Below, piece by piece: positions 50,471 through 58,892 of a stretch of 64,000 nt of DNA (position 1 is its first letter; each line of letters opens with the position of its first letter). The stretch is from Haladaptatus litoreus (GTDB lineage: Archaea > Halobacteriota > Halobacteria > Halobacteriales > Haladaptataceae): positions 310,001-374,000 of the forward strand of contig NZ_FTNO01000005.1 of assembly GCF_900156425.1 (NCBI RefSeq), in the 5' to 3' direction. The notes beneath the pieces were generated by a model. It saw nothing but the letters and a program-made list of their open reading frames with translations, had not been told where the DNA came from and searched no databases. Made by a program: the position numbers and the translations under genes.

Positions 50471-51751
50471 TCAGAGTCCGCCCGATGTCAGTGCGTCGAT
50501 GAACCCTGGAAGCGAAGTCACGGCAAGGTACGCCGAGAGGGCGACGAGCAGGAAGTTGAGCGTCGTGAGGGCGATTCCGTTTCGGTGGTCGCCCATCGTT
50601 TTCTTGTCATTGACCGCCCAGAACAGCAAAAGTGCGGTAATCGGCAGGCCCACGATGGCGTTGTACGCCGGGAACAGGAGAATCATGTCGATGACGCTCA
50701 GCCCCAAGAACTGGTGAACGAGTGGGGAAAGACTGCCGATGCCGACGCCGACCGCGTAGATGATTTTAAACTCCTTGCTCGCGCTGTCGGCGACTCGGCC
50801 GCGTGCGTTCTGGAACAGATACGCGGGCGTCCACATTATCGGGACGATGCTGTTGAAGGCCGCTGCAAGCGTTCCGAGGAGAAAGACGACCATCGCCCAC
50901 TCGCCGAACACGTCGGCGAGCGCGCGTCCCGGCGTGATGAACGTCTCCAGTTCGGTGTATCCGGCGGGGCGCAGCACCGCCGCCGCGACGACGACGATTG
51001 CCACGGTCGTCAGACCGCCGACGAGGTAACCGATACCGAGGTCGCGCCGCATCTCCGAGACGCCTTTTTCATCGACCCATCCCTTCTGTTTCACGAGATT
51101 GGATTCGAGGAAGAAGTTCGGCCACAGCGCGGTCGTCCCGATGATGGCGGCGGCGAGCGTCAGCGCGCCGCCAGCGGGGACCGAGGGAACGAACCCGCCC
51201 GCAACGTCGGCCATCGACGGGTTGCTCACGCCAGCCACGCTCATGTAGATGACGAGCAGGATGAGCATCATGGCCGTCATGATTCGCTCGACCCCGTCGT
51301 AGTTCAGCACGCCGATGAGGATGGCGAGAAGGCCTGTAACCAGCGCGAGCGGTTGCCAGCCGATAGCTCCGTTGAGTAGAATCGAGACACCCTTTCCGAC
51401 CGCGGCGGTGAGTTCGAGCGTCCACGCCACACAGCCGATGGAGAGGAGCGCGGCCAGCGCCGTCGCACCGGTTCCCCCGATTTTTCGGCGGGCGAACGTC
51501 ATCAGGGGTTCACCGAAAATTCCGAGTCGGGCACTCATATCCTGCGCCATGAACCCGAACAGCACCGCGCCGACGACGGCCCAGAGAAGGCTGTAGCCGT
51601 ACCGAACCCCGGCGGAACTGGCGATAAACACTGACCCCGAACCAAAGTAACTCGCAACCATCACGAATCCCAGCCCGTACTTCTGGAAGAATCCGCTCGC
51701 CGTATCACGGAGGCGCCTTCCGTAGGAACTGTGCGCCGATTTTGTTTCCAT
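50471..51751 (-). CDS. Nramp-like membrane transporter lacking the metal-site residues
   Basis: 426 residues and about 11 helices with the LeuT-like Nramp arrangement (FFQKYGLGFVMVASYFGSGSVFIASSAG in helix 1). Nramp proteins have DPGN in helix 1 and a MPH motif in helix 6. Here helix 1 reads GSGS and the helix 6 region reads TTALWPNFFLES, so the known metal ligands are missing. It may carry another substrate or use different ligands. Start at the ATG at 51751; a TTG at 51766 is the alternative. Pairs with the TSUP gene. Confidence 0.82.
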   Translation of the reverse strand: METKSAHSSYGRRLRDTASGFFQKYGLGFVMVASYFGSGSVFIASSAGVRYGYSLLWAVVGAVLFGFMAQDMSARLGIFGEPLMTFARRKIGGTGATALAALLSIGCVAWTLELTAAVGKGVSILLNGAIGWQPLALVTGLLAILIGVLNYDGVERIMTAMMLILLVIYMSVAGVSNPSMADVAGGFVPSVPAGGALTLAAAIIGTTALWPNFFLESNLVKQKGWVDEKGVSEMRRDLGIGYLVGGLTTVAIVVVAAAVLRPAGYTELETFITPGRALADVFGEWAMVVFLLGTLAAAFNSIVPIMWTPAYLFQNARGRVADSASKEFKIIYAVGVGIGSLSPLVHQFLGLSVIDMILLFPAYNAIVGLPITALLLFWAVNDKKTMGDHRNGIALTTLNFLLVALSAYLAVTSLPGFIDALTSGGL

Positions 51752-51943
51752 TACTGTTTGTTGCAAGGAGCGTTATGGGTTATTGCGGTATGGCTGTCTA
51801 CGCAAGCCCTTTTTATGACCGACAGTAATTTTAAAATAGTTGTGGCTATTTCAGTTGGCAAATAAAATGGCGATAGAAAGTTCGAGAATGAGTAACACTC
51901 CACCGAGTTTGAGAAAATATCAACTAGTAAATATCCAACGCCG

Positions 51944-52741
51944 CTACCCCCGCCGACTGCCGGGTTGCGGGTCAACGTGCGGTTTCGCCATCAAATCCGA
52001 AAATCGCGCGTCGTCCACCCAGTCGAGCAGTTTCACGAGTTGCTCCGTCGCGGCCTCAAAGATTTGTTCGCCCTTTTCGGGCGTTGCGTCGGTTTGGTCG
52101 CCGAGGACGCCGTTTTCGGTGTTGTCGATGGCGTCGTAGTAGTTGCGCGCGCCGTGAATCATGAAGTTCCCCTCCCCAAGGTTAGAGAGGCCGCCGTCCC
52201 GAGCATTTTCAAGTTGGTCAGTTCTGACCAACTCGCCCGCGATGTGCATAATCATCGCCGTCTCCTTCGGCCCGCCGTGGGGGCCGTTGTGCTCGAACAG
52301 GTCGGAGACGAGGTCGGGAATCGACTCGTCCCACATCCACTCGACTGCGAAGGCGACTTCGTCCTGACGAAGTCGCCGACCAACCTCGCGCAGGTGTTGC
52401 ATGTTCCCGCCGTGGGCGTTGACGTACACGACGCGGTCGATGCCGTGGTACGTCAAATTGCGCGTGAAGCTTTCGACGTAGTCGCGGAACACGCGCGCAT
52501 CGACCCACATCGTTCCGTGGAACTGCTTGTGGTGCGGGCTGACGCCGATGTTTATCGTCGGCGTGCAGAGGTAGCCCGCTCGGTCTGCGGCCTCGCGGGC
52601 TAACGCCTCCGCGATGAGGTGGTCGGTCGCAAGCGGCAGGTGCGGGCCATGCTGTTCGGTCGAACCCAGCGGCACGACGGCGACGGATTCTTCGGCGACG
52701 TAGTCACCCAGTTCCGGCCACGTCTTGTCGGCGAGGTACAT
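51944..52741 (-). CDS. Creatininase-family amidohydrolase
   Basis: 265 residues. Metal-site motifs are intact: PLGSTEQHGPHLPLATDHLI (Glu, His, Asp), HKQFHGT, VNAHGGNM, and EWMWDE. Family members include creatininase and a formamide hydrolase of archaeal flavin synthesis (ArfB), plus mycofactocin-type peptidases. The sequence does not decide between them. Two perfect DNA inverted repeats lie inside the gene. Confidence 0.9.
   Translation of the reverse strand: MYLADKTWPELGDYVAEESVAVVPLGSTEQHGPHLPLATDHLIAEALAREAADRAGYLCTPTINIGVSPHHKQFHGTMWVDARVFRDYVESFTRNLTYHGIDRVVYVNAHGGNMQHLREVGRRLRQDEVAFAVEWMWDESIPDLVSDLFEHNGPHGGPKETAMIMHIAGELVRTDQLENARDGGLSNLGEGNFMIHGARNYYDAIDNTENGVLGDQTDATPEKGEQIFEAATEQLVKLLDWVDDARFSDLMAKPHVDPQPGSRRG
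52212..52233. repeat. Perfect inverted repeat, 10-bp arms, in the creatininase-family gene
   Basis: AGTTGGTCAG at 52212-52221, 2-nt loop, exact reverse complement at 52224-52233, encoding ELVRTDQLE. Confidence 0.75.
52352..52377. repeat. Perfect inverted repeat, 11-bp arms, in the creatininase-family gene
   Basis: GGCGACTTCGT at 52352-52362, 4-nt loop, exact reverse complement at 52367-52377, encoding RRLRQDEVA. Confidence 0.8.
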
Positions 52742-52824
52742 GCTGAAACAAGCGTTGGGAGAGGGTATAAAATTCCGCTCGGCGGAAAACGGGTCTTGTT
52801 AGAAGCAGTAGCAGTTCGAGAGAA

Positions 52825-53295
52825 CTACAACCGCTTCGTCATCCGATGTCGTTTGATTTCGAACTCGTCTCGCCGGTACAGTGATTGGGCAATTTCGTTG
52901 TCAGCGTGAACGTCGAGCGAGAGGTGCTCACAGCCCTGTCGTCGCGCCCACGACTCCGCGCGGAGCATGAGTCGGGTGGCGATTCCGTGCTTTCTGCGAC
53001 TCCGGACGACGTACAGGCTGTCGATGTACCCCCGCGGGCCGCGGACGAACACCGGGGGAGACGCCCGCTTTTCGACGGTCACGTAGCCGACCAGTTCGTC
53101 GCCGTCGTCGGCGACGAACGTGGCGATGTCGTCGTCCGAGTAGCGGTCTTTGATGTACGAAAAAACGTTCGCACGAACCCCGTGCTCAGCGAGGGTGTCG
53201 AACTCGTCCATCGTCGCCATCTCGCGGGCGAACGGCAACCAGAGGTCGTCAACGAATCGGACGAGTTCGGTCGCACGGAGTCGCCGGATTCGCAT
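52825..53295 (-). CDS. GNAT-family N-acetyltransferase
   Basis: 156 residues: acetyl-CoA-binding segment YVVRSRRKHGIATRLMLRAESWARRQG and the C-terminal NEIAQSLYRRDEF strand, both characteristic of GNAT. Substrate unknown. Its start overlaps the stop of trpS by one base (TGATG), so the two genes are probably co-translated. Confidence 0.92.
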   Translation of the reverse strand: MRIRRLRATELVRFVDDLWLPFAREMATMDEFDTLAEHGVRANVFSYIKDRYSDDDIATFVADDGDELVGYVTVEKRASPPVFVRGPRGYIDSLYVVRSRRKHGIATRLMLRAESWARRQGCEHLSLDVHADNEIAQSLYRRDEFEIKRHRMTKRL

Positions 53296-54401
53296 CAGGC
53301 GAGTTCCTCGTCGGCGTGCTCCGCGACGTACTGTTCGACTTTCGGGCGCGCTTCCTCGCGCTTTTGCTGGTGGTCGCGCAGGAAGAGTTCCAGTCGGTCT
53401 TTGGCAATCGCTTTCAGTTCGCCCGAAAGCATCGCGCCGGATTCGTACTCCGTGCGAATCCGGCGCAGTTCGTCGTCGTCCTCCACGAGGTGGTACGCGA
53501 GCAGTTCGAACACCATGTCCTCCTCGACGTTCGCGCCCTTCTCGCGGTGTTCCTCGATACTGACCCGGCCGCCGGTTTTCGCCTCGTCGATTTTGCGCTT
53601 CGCGTCCGCAATCGAATCGGTGAGGGCGATGTAGCTTTTCGGGTCGGACGAACTCATCTTCCCGCCCTGCAATCCGCGCATGAATCTATGATACGTGCTC
53701 GCGGGCTTTAGGTACGACGCATCGCGGTAGCGCGACGCCACGTCCCGCGTCAGTCTAACGTGCGGGTCTTGGTCGATACCGACCGGAACGACCGTCGGTT
53801 TCGGCCCGCCGTGTTCCGGCGATTGCGGGCGAAGGATGTCCGCGTACTGGGTCAGCGCCGACACCATCTTTCCGGGGTCTGCGTTGCCGTAGGTCGCCTC
53901 GAACTCGTTTTGCGTGACGTGCTTAGCGAACAGTTTGCTTCGAACCTGATGGTCGTTGCCCGCCTGCGACTGGAAGTAGAAATCCGTCGAATCGAGGTCT
54001 AACCCCAGCGCGACGTAGTTCAGCAGGTACTCCTCGACCACGAGTTCGCGGGCGTCTTCGAGCGACATCTCTCTGGTCGCGTAGGACTCGATGTCCGCCG
54101 CACAGAGCGTGAGTTCTGCGCCCATGTCCTGAAACATGAGCACCTGATCGACCACGCCGAGGTGGCCGAAGTGGAACACCCCGGAGGGCATGATGCCGGT
54201 CATCATGGCGAAGGGGTCGCCCTCGTCGCGAGCATCCAGTACGGTGTCTAAGTCGCGGTGTCCGAAGACGATGTTCCGCCGAACGAGGCGGTTGTCCGGC
54301 AGTCGATCTGCGAGGTCGGCAATCGGTTCGATGCCGAACTGTTTCATCGTCGCCTCGTAGTCGGTGATTTCGACGTCGCCCCACGGGTCGATTTCGGGCA
54401 T
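53295..54401 (-). CDS. trpS: Tryptophan--tRNA ligase
   Basis: 368-residue class I aminoacyl-tRNA synthetase. The HIGH-like motif is PSGVFHFGH and the KMSKS-like motif is GGKMSSSDPKSY. The GNDHQVRSKLFAKHV and PVGIDQDPHVRLTRDVA segments match archaeal/eukaryotic TrpRS. It charges tRNA-Trp. Haloarchaea can carry two TrpRS-like genes, and this may be the shorter one. Confidence 0.88.
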   Translation of the reverse strand: MPEIDPWGDVEITDYEATMKQFGIEPIADLADRLPDNRLVRRNIVFGHRDLDTVLDARDEGDPFAMMTGIMPSGVFHFGHLGVVDQVLMFQDMGAELTLCAADIESYATREMSLEDARELVVEEYLLNYVALGLDLDSTDFYFQSQAGNDHQVRSKLFAKHVTQNEFEATYGNADPGKMVSALTQYADILRPQSPEHGGPKPTVVPVGIDQDPHVRLTRDVASRYRDASYLKPASTYHRFMRGLQGGKMSSSDPKSYIALTDSIADAKRKIDEAKTGGRVSIEEHREKGANVEEDMVFELLAYHLVEDDDELRRIRTEYESGAMLSGELKAIAKDRLELFLRDHQQKREEARPKVEQYVAEHADEELA

Positions 54402-54592
54402 CGCTATCGCTCACCTCCATAGTGCTCCTTCGCAGTCGTTCGCGGTCGCTCTATCGGTACAACAGAAGTCGTGTTACTGTGCCGCGGTCGGCCAAAATCG
54501 ACCACCGGCAGTGGCAGATGGGTACATGCCGGTTTCTACTCCAGCGGTAGCGGGCAAAAACGTTTCGTCCGGACGACAGCACGCTGGCAGAT

Positions 54593-54622
54593 TCGGTTCG
54601 GCCGCTTAAGCGGCCGAACCGA
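54593..54622. repeat. 30-bp perfect palindrome between trpS and a winged-helix gene
   Basis: Half-site TCGGTTCGGCCGCTT at 54593-54607 followed at once by its exact reverse complement. It ends 29 nt before the ATG at 54652, within the 250-nt divergent region. It could be an operator for the winged-helix protein; a terminator is less likely at this place. The rest of the region shows no gene. Confidence 0.85.
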
Positions 54623-54651
54623 CCATACGACTCGGCAACGGAAGTCAAATC

Positions 54652-54882
54652 ATGGTCACCGGGGAACCGACCATCGAGACGAAGGAAATCGTCGCCGCGA
54701 TTCGAGACGCGCCAGCGCCGGTCGTAAACACGCGGTATCTCGCGGACGAGTTCGACACCACGATAGAGCGGATGAAAAATCGGCTCACCGAACTGGTCGA
54801 AGAGGGCGTCCTCGAACATACAGAGGCCCGCAATCGGGGGCATCTGTGGTGGCTCTCCGTCGAAACAGAGATGGAGAGCTGA
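54652..54882 (+). CDS. Small winged-helix DNA-binding protein
   Basis: 76 residues: ETKEIVAAIRDAPAPVVNTRYLADEFDTTIERMKNRLTELVEEG forms an HTH with a recognition helix, followed by a short wing (HTEARNRGHLWWLS). A stand-alone transcription-factor-like domain. It begins just after the 30-bp palindrome, a natural autoregulation site. Confidence 0.75.
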   Translation: MVTGEPTIETKEIVAAIRDAPAPVVNTRYLADEFDTTIERMKNRLTELVEEGVLEHTEARNRGHLWWLSVETEMES

Positions 54883-54949
54883 AACCGCAGACACTCCGCA
54901 ATCCGCTGTGAGAATCAGAGTCCGAGTACAGTCAAAATCCGAGTGCAGT

Positions 54950-55159
54950 TTACTGTTCTGCCATGGTCCGGTTTCGTCTCCGATTGATGGTGAGCAGTGC
55001 GAAGCCGATGAGGGCGAGGGAGGCGGCGAGAACGCTAGCAAACCAGAGTCCGATGACGTCGCCGAGGAGGATGAAGTTCGGAATCAGAAGCAAAGCCAGA
55101 ATGAGATACTGGCGTCGCTTGATTCGGTGAAGTCGATTCTGGAGGGCGGATTCGTCCAT
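54950..55159 (-). CDS. Small two-helix membrane protein
   Basis: 69 residues. A charged N-terminus (ALQNRLHRIKRRQ) is followed by two helices (YLILALLLIPNFILLGDVIG and FASVLAASLALIGFALLTI) and an Arg-rich tail. Convergent with the winged-helix gene. No family recognised. Confidence 0.65.
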   Translation of the reverse strand: MDESALQNRLHRIKRRQYLILALLLIPNFILLGDVIGLWFASVLAASLALIGFALLTINRRRNRTMAEQ

Positions 55160-55266
55160 ATAGAACTGAACAAAAGTGGAACATAAAAAGTATTCTTTTC
55201 GATGACATTTGGGGAGGTCGATTGGCGTGCCGGATTGGGATTTCGACGAGGCCGCGATACGCCGTG

Positions 55267-56544
55267 CTACTGCGACGATTCCTCATCGGGAAGCATCGCG
55301 TACAATCCAAGCGCGACGGCCGACAGACCCGCGAGCACGAGAAACGCGAAGTCGAACCTGTCTGCGTCCGCAAAATAGCCGACGAAGGTGGAACCGGTCG
55401 AACCGACCAAGAAAAATCCGGTTCGAAGGAAACCCCACGCAGCGCCTTCGATATGCTCCGGAAGCGCCCCGACGACGTAGGCGTTCGTGACGGGTGCAAT
55501 CGCCATCCGGGAGCCGAGGATGGCGACGACGACGGCGAGAACGGCGGTTCCCGACGTGACTGTGAGAACCGCCGGAGTGACGACGCCGATTGCGGTGATG
55601 ACCAGAAGAACTGGCTTGACCCCGACGCGGTCTGCGGCGCTCCCGGCGGCGACCTGCGAAATCGCACCCGCGATGAACATCACGCCGAACAGCAGGGCGG
55701 CGGTCTGCTGGCTCATTCCCTTCGTCTGGAGATACGTCGGCAGAAACGCGGTGAGGCCCTGAAACACGAACAACAGGAGCGCCATGGCGACGACCGCGAG
55801 GAAAATCGAGCGGTCGGAGAGCGTTCGGCCGATGTCCCGGAGCGCGCGGCGGTTCAGAAGCGGTGTCGATTCCGATTCCGATTCCGACTCTGACTCCGAC
55901 TCCGATTCCCGACTTTTCTGGGTCGTCCTCTGCTCACGCTCGGGGACGACCCGCCACGCCAGCGCCGCGACGACGAAAAAAGGAATCGAGAGTCCAGCGA
56001 GAATGTATCGCCAGCCGACCACACCGACCACGGTGGTTGCGAGGTTCGGCAGGATTGCCGAACCGATGCTTCCGACGGCGAGCGTGACGCCGAACGCCGC
56101 GCCAGCGTTTCGAGTGTAGGTGCGCGAGAGGACGGTGCCGCGACTCGGGCCGTACAGGCCGGAACCGAGGCCGAATGCGGCGCTTCCGGCGAAGAAAACG
56201 AGGAAAACAGGGGAGAATCCGATGAGGCACAAACTGATTCCCGAAAGGCAGAGGCTCGTCGAAAGAAGCGTTCGCTCGCCGACGCGGTTGATGAGCACCC
56301 CGGCAGGAAACTGCATCAGGGCATAGCCGACCCAGAGGGCGGTGATGGCGAGTCCGGCAGTCGCGTTGGTGACTTCGAACGCCGATTTTATCTGCGGTAA
56401 CAGCGCGGGAACGAGAAATCGAAGACCGAGCGTGAACGCCCAGCCGAGGGCGACCGCGGTGAGAATCCAGCCTCGGCCGTCGCCGCGTAATCCGCGAACC
56501 GCGGTTTGCAGGTGACTCGTGACCGACCGGCGACTGGACGACAT
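55267..56544 (-). CDS. MFS transporter
   Basis: 425 residues and 12 predicted helices of the major facilitator superfamily. The A-like motif between helices 2 and 3 is GVLINRVGERTLL, and the equivalent in the second half is GSAADRVGVKPVL. The central cytoplasmic loop (about residues 205-235) carries a run of seven Ser-Glu dipeptides. Substrate unknown; the nearest families are sugar-phosphate and multidrug carriers. Confidence 0.88.
   Translation of the reverse strand: MSSSRRSVTSHLQTAVRGLRGDGRGWILTAVALGWAFTLGLRFLVPALLPQIKSAFEVTNATAGLAITALWVGYALMQFPAGVLINRVGERTLLSTSLCLSGISLCLIGFSPVFLVFFAGSAAFGLGSGLYGPSRGTVLSRTYTRNAGAAFGVTLAVGSIGSAILPNLATTVVGVVGWRYILAGLSIPFFVVAALAWRVVPEREQRTTQKSRESESESESESESESTPLLNRRALRDIGRTLSDRSIFLAVVAMALLLFVFQGLTAFLPTYLQTKGMSQQTAALLFGVMFIAGAISQVAAGSAADRVGVKPVLLVITAIGVVTPAVLTVTSGTAVLAVVVAILGSRMAIAPVTNAYVVGALPEHIEGAAWGFLRTGFFLVGSTGSTFVGYFADADRFDFAFLVLAGLSAVALGLYAMLPDEESSQ
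55868..55909. repeat. Hexanucleotide repeat encoding Ser-Glu run in the MFS loop
   Basis: Seven tandem units of GATTCC/GACTCC. They encode alternating Ser and Glu in the loop joining the two halves of the MFS protein. The unit is in-frame, so length changes would not break the gene. Confidence 0.85.
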
Positions 56545-56618
56545 CGGATGACTCGCACGATGTGTGGCGGGGTGTTAAACGAGTGGGTGCATACCCAATG
56601 TTTCCGCAAATCGTTCGT

Positions 56619-58571
56619 CTACGCGGACAGGTCGGCGTTCCGAAGTCGCTGGGCGTTGATTGCCACGATGACCGTGCTCGCGGACATGAACACCGCGCCG
56701 ATTGCCGGTGAGAGCAGGATGCCAACCGGGGCGAGGATTCCGGCGGCCAGCGGAAGCGCGAACACGTTGTATCCGGTCGCCCAGACCAAATTCTCCTGCA
56801 TTTTTCGATAGCTCGCACGACTCAGTTCCACGAGTTTCACCACGTCGAGCGGGTCGTTCTCTACGAGAACGATGTCGGCGGATTCGATTGCGACGTCGGT
56901 GCCGCTTCCGATTGCGATTCCCACGTCGGCACGCGTCAGGGCAGGCGCGTCGTTGACGCCGTCGCCGACCATGGCGACCAGTTTTCCCTGCCGTTGGAGT
57001 TCGACGACCTTCTCGTCTTTCTCGTCGGGCAGCACCTCGGCAAAGAAGGTGTCGATGGCGAGTTCGTCCGCGACGAATCGGGCGACCGCTTCGCTGTCGC
57101 CCGTCAGCATGGCGACCTCGATGTCCATCCGATGAAGGGCGTCGATGGCCCGTTTGCTCGCCTCGCGGATGACATCCGCGAGGGCGAGCGCCGAAACGAC
57201 CTCGCCGTCGAAAACGAGGTATACGACCGTCTGACCGTTTTCTCCGGCGTTTTCGGCGAACTCAAAGAGGGTCGCCGGGAGGTCTGTATCGACCAGTTCG
57301 AGTAGGTTCGGCCCCCCGACGAGCAGTTCGTGGTCTTCGACCGTCGCCCGAACGCCCCTGCCTTTGATGGCTTCGAACTCGGTAGCGTCCGGAATTTCTG
57401 CACCGGTTTCCTCGGCCTTACGGCGAATCGCCTGCGCGATGACGTGTTCCGAATCGCCCTCGACACTGGCGGTGAGCGCGAGTGCGCGTTCGTCGTCCCA
57501 GTCCGTCACGGTTTCGACGCCGACGACGCCCTGCTCGCCTCTCGTGATGGTTCCGGTTTTGTCGAAAATTATCGTATCGAGGTGCCGGGCGTCCTCCATG
57601 GCGATGCGGTCGCGGACGAGGACGCCGTTTCGGGTCGCCAACGAAGTGTTGATGGAGACGACCAGCGGAACCGCCAACCCGAGCGCGTGCGGGCAGGCGA
57701 TGACGAGAACGGTGACGACGCGTTCTACGACCGCGATGTCGAATCCGGTCGCGAGAATCCACGCAACTGCGGTAATTCCGGCGACCGAAAGCGCGATGTA
57801 GAACAGCCATCCGGCGGCCCTGTCGGCCAACACCTGCGTTCTGGATCGGCTTCCTTGGGCTTCCTCCACGAGACGCATGATTCCGGCCAACGTCGTCTTC
57901 TCACCAATTGCGGTAACGCGAACGCGAAGGCTCCCGTCGCCGGAGTTGACGGTTCCGGCGATGACTTCGTCGCCGGGTTCCTTGTCGATTGGCCGGGATT
58001 CGCCGGTAATCATCGACTCGTCGGCGGTCGAATCCCCCTCTTCGACCACGCCATCTGCCGGAATACTCGCGCCGGGTCGAACGAGAATTTGGTCACCGTC
58101 TCGGAGATTTCGGGTCGGAATCTCTTCGATTGTGCCGTCTTCTTTGATTCGCTCCGCGGTGTCGGGCATCAGTTTCGCCAGTTCGGAGAGCGCACCGGAG
58201 GCTTGCCGGACGCTTCGCATCTCCAACCAGTGGCCAAGGAGCATGACGTCGATGAGCGTCACCAATTCCCAGAAAAAGCTCATCGTGCCGGGCAGAAAGA
58301 AAAACGCCGCGATACTGTAGACGAACGCGACGGTGATAGCGAGCGAGATGAGCATCATCATCGCCGGTTCGCGGTTTTTCGCCTCCACAGAAGCCATGCT
58401 GAGAAATGGCAGACCACCGTAACCGAAGACGATGACGGCGAAAATTGGCGTTATCCACGCACTGCCCGGAAACGAAATCGCGGAGTAACCGAACGTATCC
58501 TGAACGAAGGGGCTGAAATACAGAACGGGAATCGAGAGAAAAAGGCAGACCCAAAAGCGCCGCCGGAACAT
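56619..58571 (-). CDS. copB: Heavy-metal P1B-type ATPase, CopB-like (CPH), N-terminus displaced by frameshift
   Basis: 650 residues from the ATG at 58571. Actuator motif TGES, membrane motif C293-P294-H295 (ACPHALG, typical of CopB-type copper pumps), phosphorylated D337 in DKTGT, and hinge GDGVNDAP are all intact. The sequence begins abruptly at [10 protein letters not shown], where relatives have a His-rich N-terminus. That part is present upstream in another frame (58572-58708). The core looks functional if translation starts internally; otherwise this is a frameshifted gene. Confidence 0.88.
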   Translation of the reverse strand: MFRRRFWVCLFLSIPVLYFSPFVQDTFGYSAISFPGSAWITPIFAVIVFGYGGLPFLSMASVEAKNREPAMMMLISLAITVAFVYSIAAFFFLPGTMSFFWELVTLIDVMLLGHWLEMRSVRQASGALSELAKLMPDTAERIKEDGTIEEIPTRNLRDGDQILVRPGASIPADGVVEEGDSTADESMITGESRPIDKEPGDEVIAGTVNSGDGSLRVRVTAIGEKTTLAGIMRLVEEAQGSRSRTQVLADRAAGWLFYIALSVAGITAVAWILATGFDIAVVERVVTVLVIACPHALGLAVPLVVSINTSLATRNGVLVRDRIAMEDARHLDTIIFDKTGTITRGEQGVVGVETVTDWDDERALALTASVEGDSEHVIAQAIRRKAEETGAEIPDATEFEAIKGRGVRATVEDHELLVGGPNLLELVDTDLPATLFEFAENAGENGQTVVYLVFDGEVVSALALADVIREASKRAIDALHRMDIEVAMLTGDSEAVARFVADELAIDTFFAEVLPDEKDEKVVELQRQGKLVAMVGDGVNDAPALTRADVGIAIGSGTDVAIESADIVLVENDPLDVVKLVELSRASYRKMQENLVWATGYNVFALPLAAGILAPVGILLSPAIGAVFMSASTVIVAINAQRLRNADLSA

Positions 58572-58708
58572 CGTCTCATGTCCGTGGTGGTCAACGTGGG
58601 GCGGTGTGTCTCACTGCGTTCGTTCTTCCCCTGTGGCGTTCGGTCGTCATGTTTCGGCGTTGCTGTCTGTTGCCGATGGTCGTGTCGCTCCTCGTGAGTA
58701 TCCACCAT
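58572..58708 (-). pseudogene. Frameshifted His-rich N-terminus of the CopB-like ATPase
   Basis: From an ATG at 58708 a frame reads MVDTHEERHDHRQQ... then NERSETHRP. The ATPase frame just before its ATG reads [10 protein letters not shown]. Joining the two needs one extra base near the C-run at about 58600-58607 and would give a continuous His-rich N-terminus as in other CopB proteins. Either a real frameshift, programmed slippage, or a base-calling error in a homopolymer. Confidence 0.7.
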
Positions 58709-58892
58709 TTTCCCCACCGACAGAGTTACGCGCGATAGAGACTTGACTCTGCTCTGCATCCGGAGACGGGCGGAAACGGCCGGAGAGCGAGACATAAGCG
58801 AATCGAGAGCGAAGAAGGACGTATGGGGATATCGGGCCGAAATCTGTCGGTGGGGACGAAATAGAACTGCTCCAAATAATGATGCGCACGGC

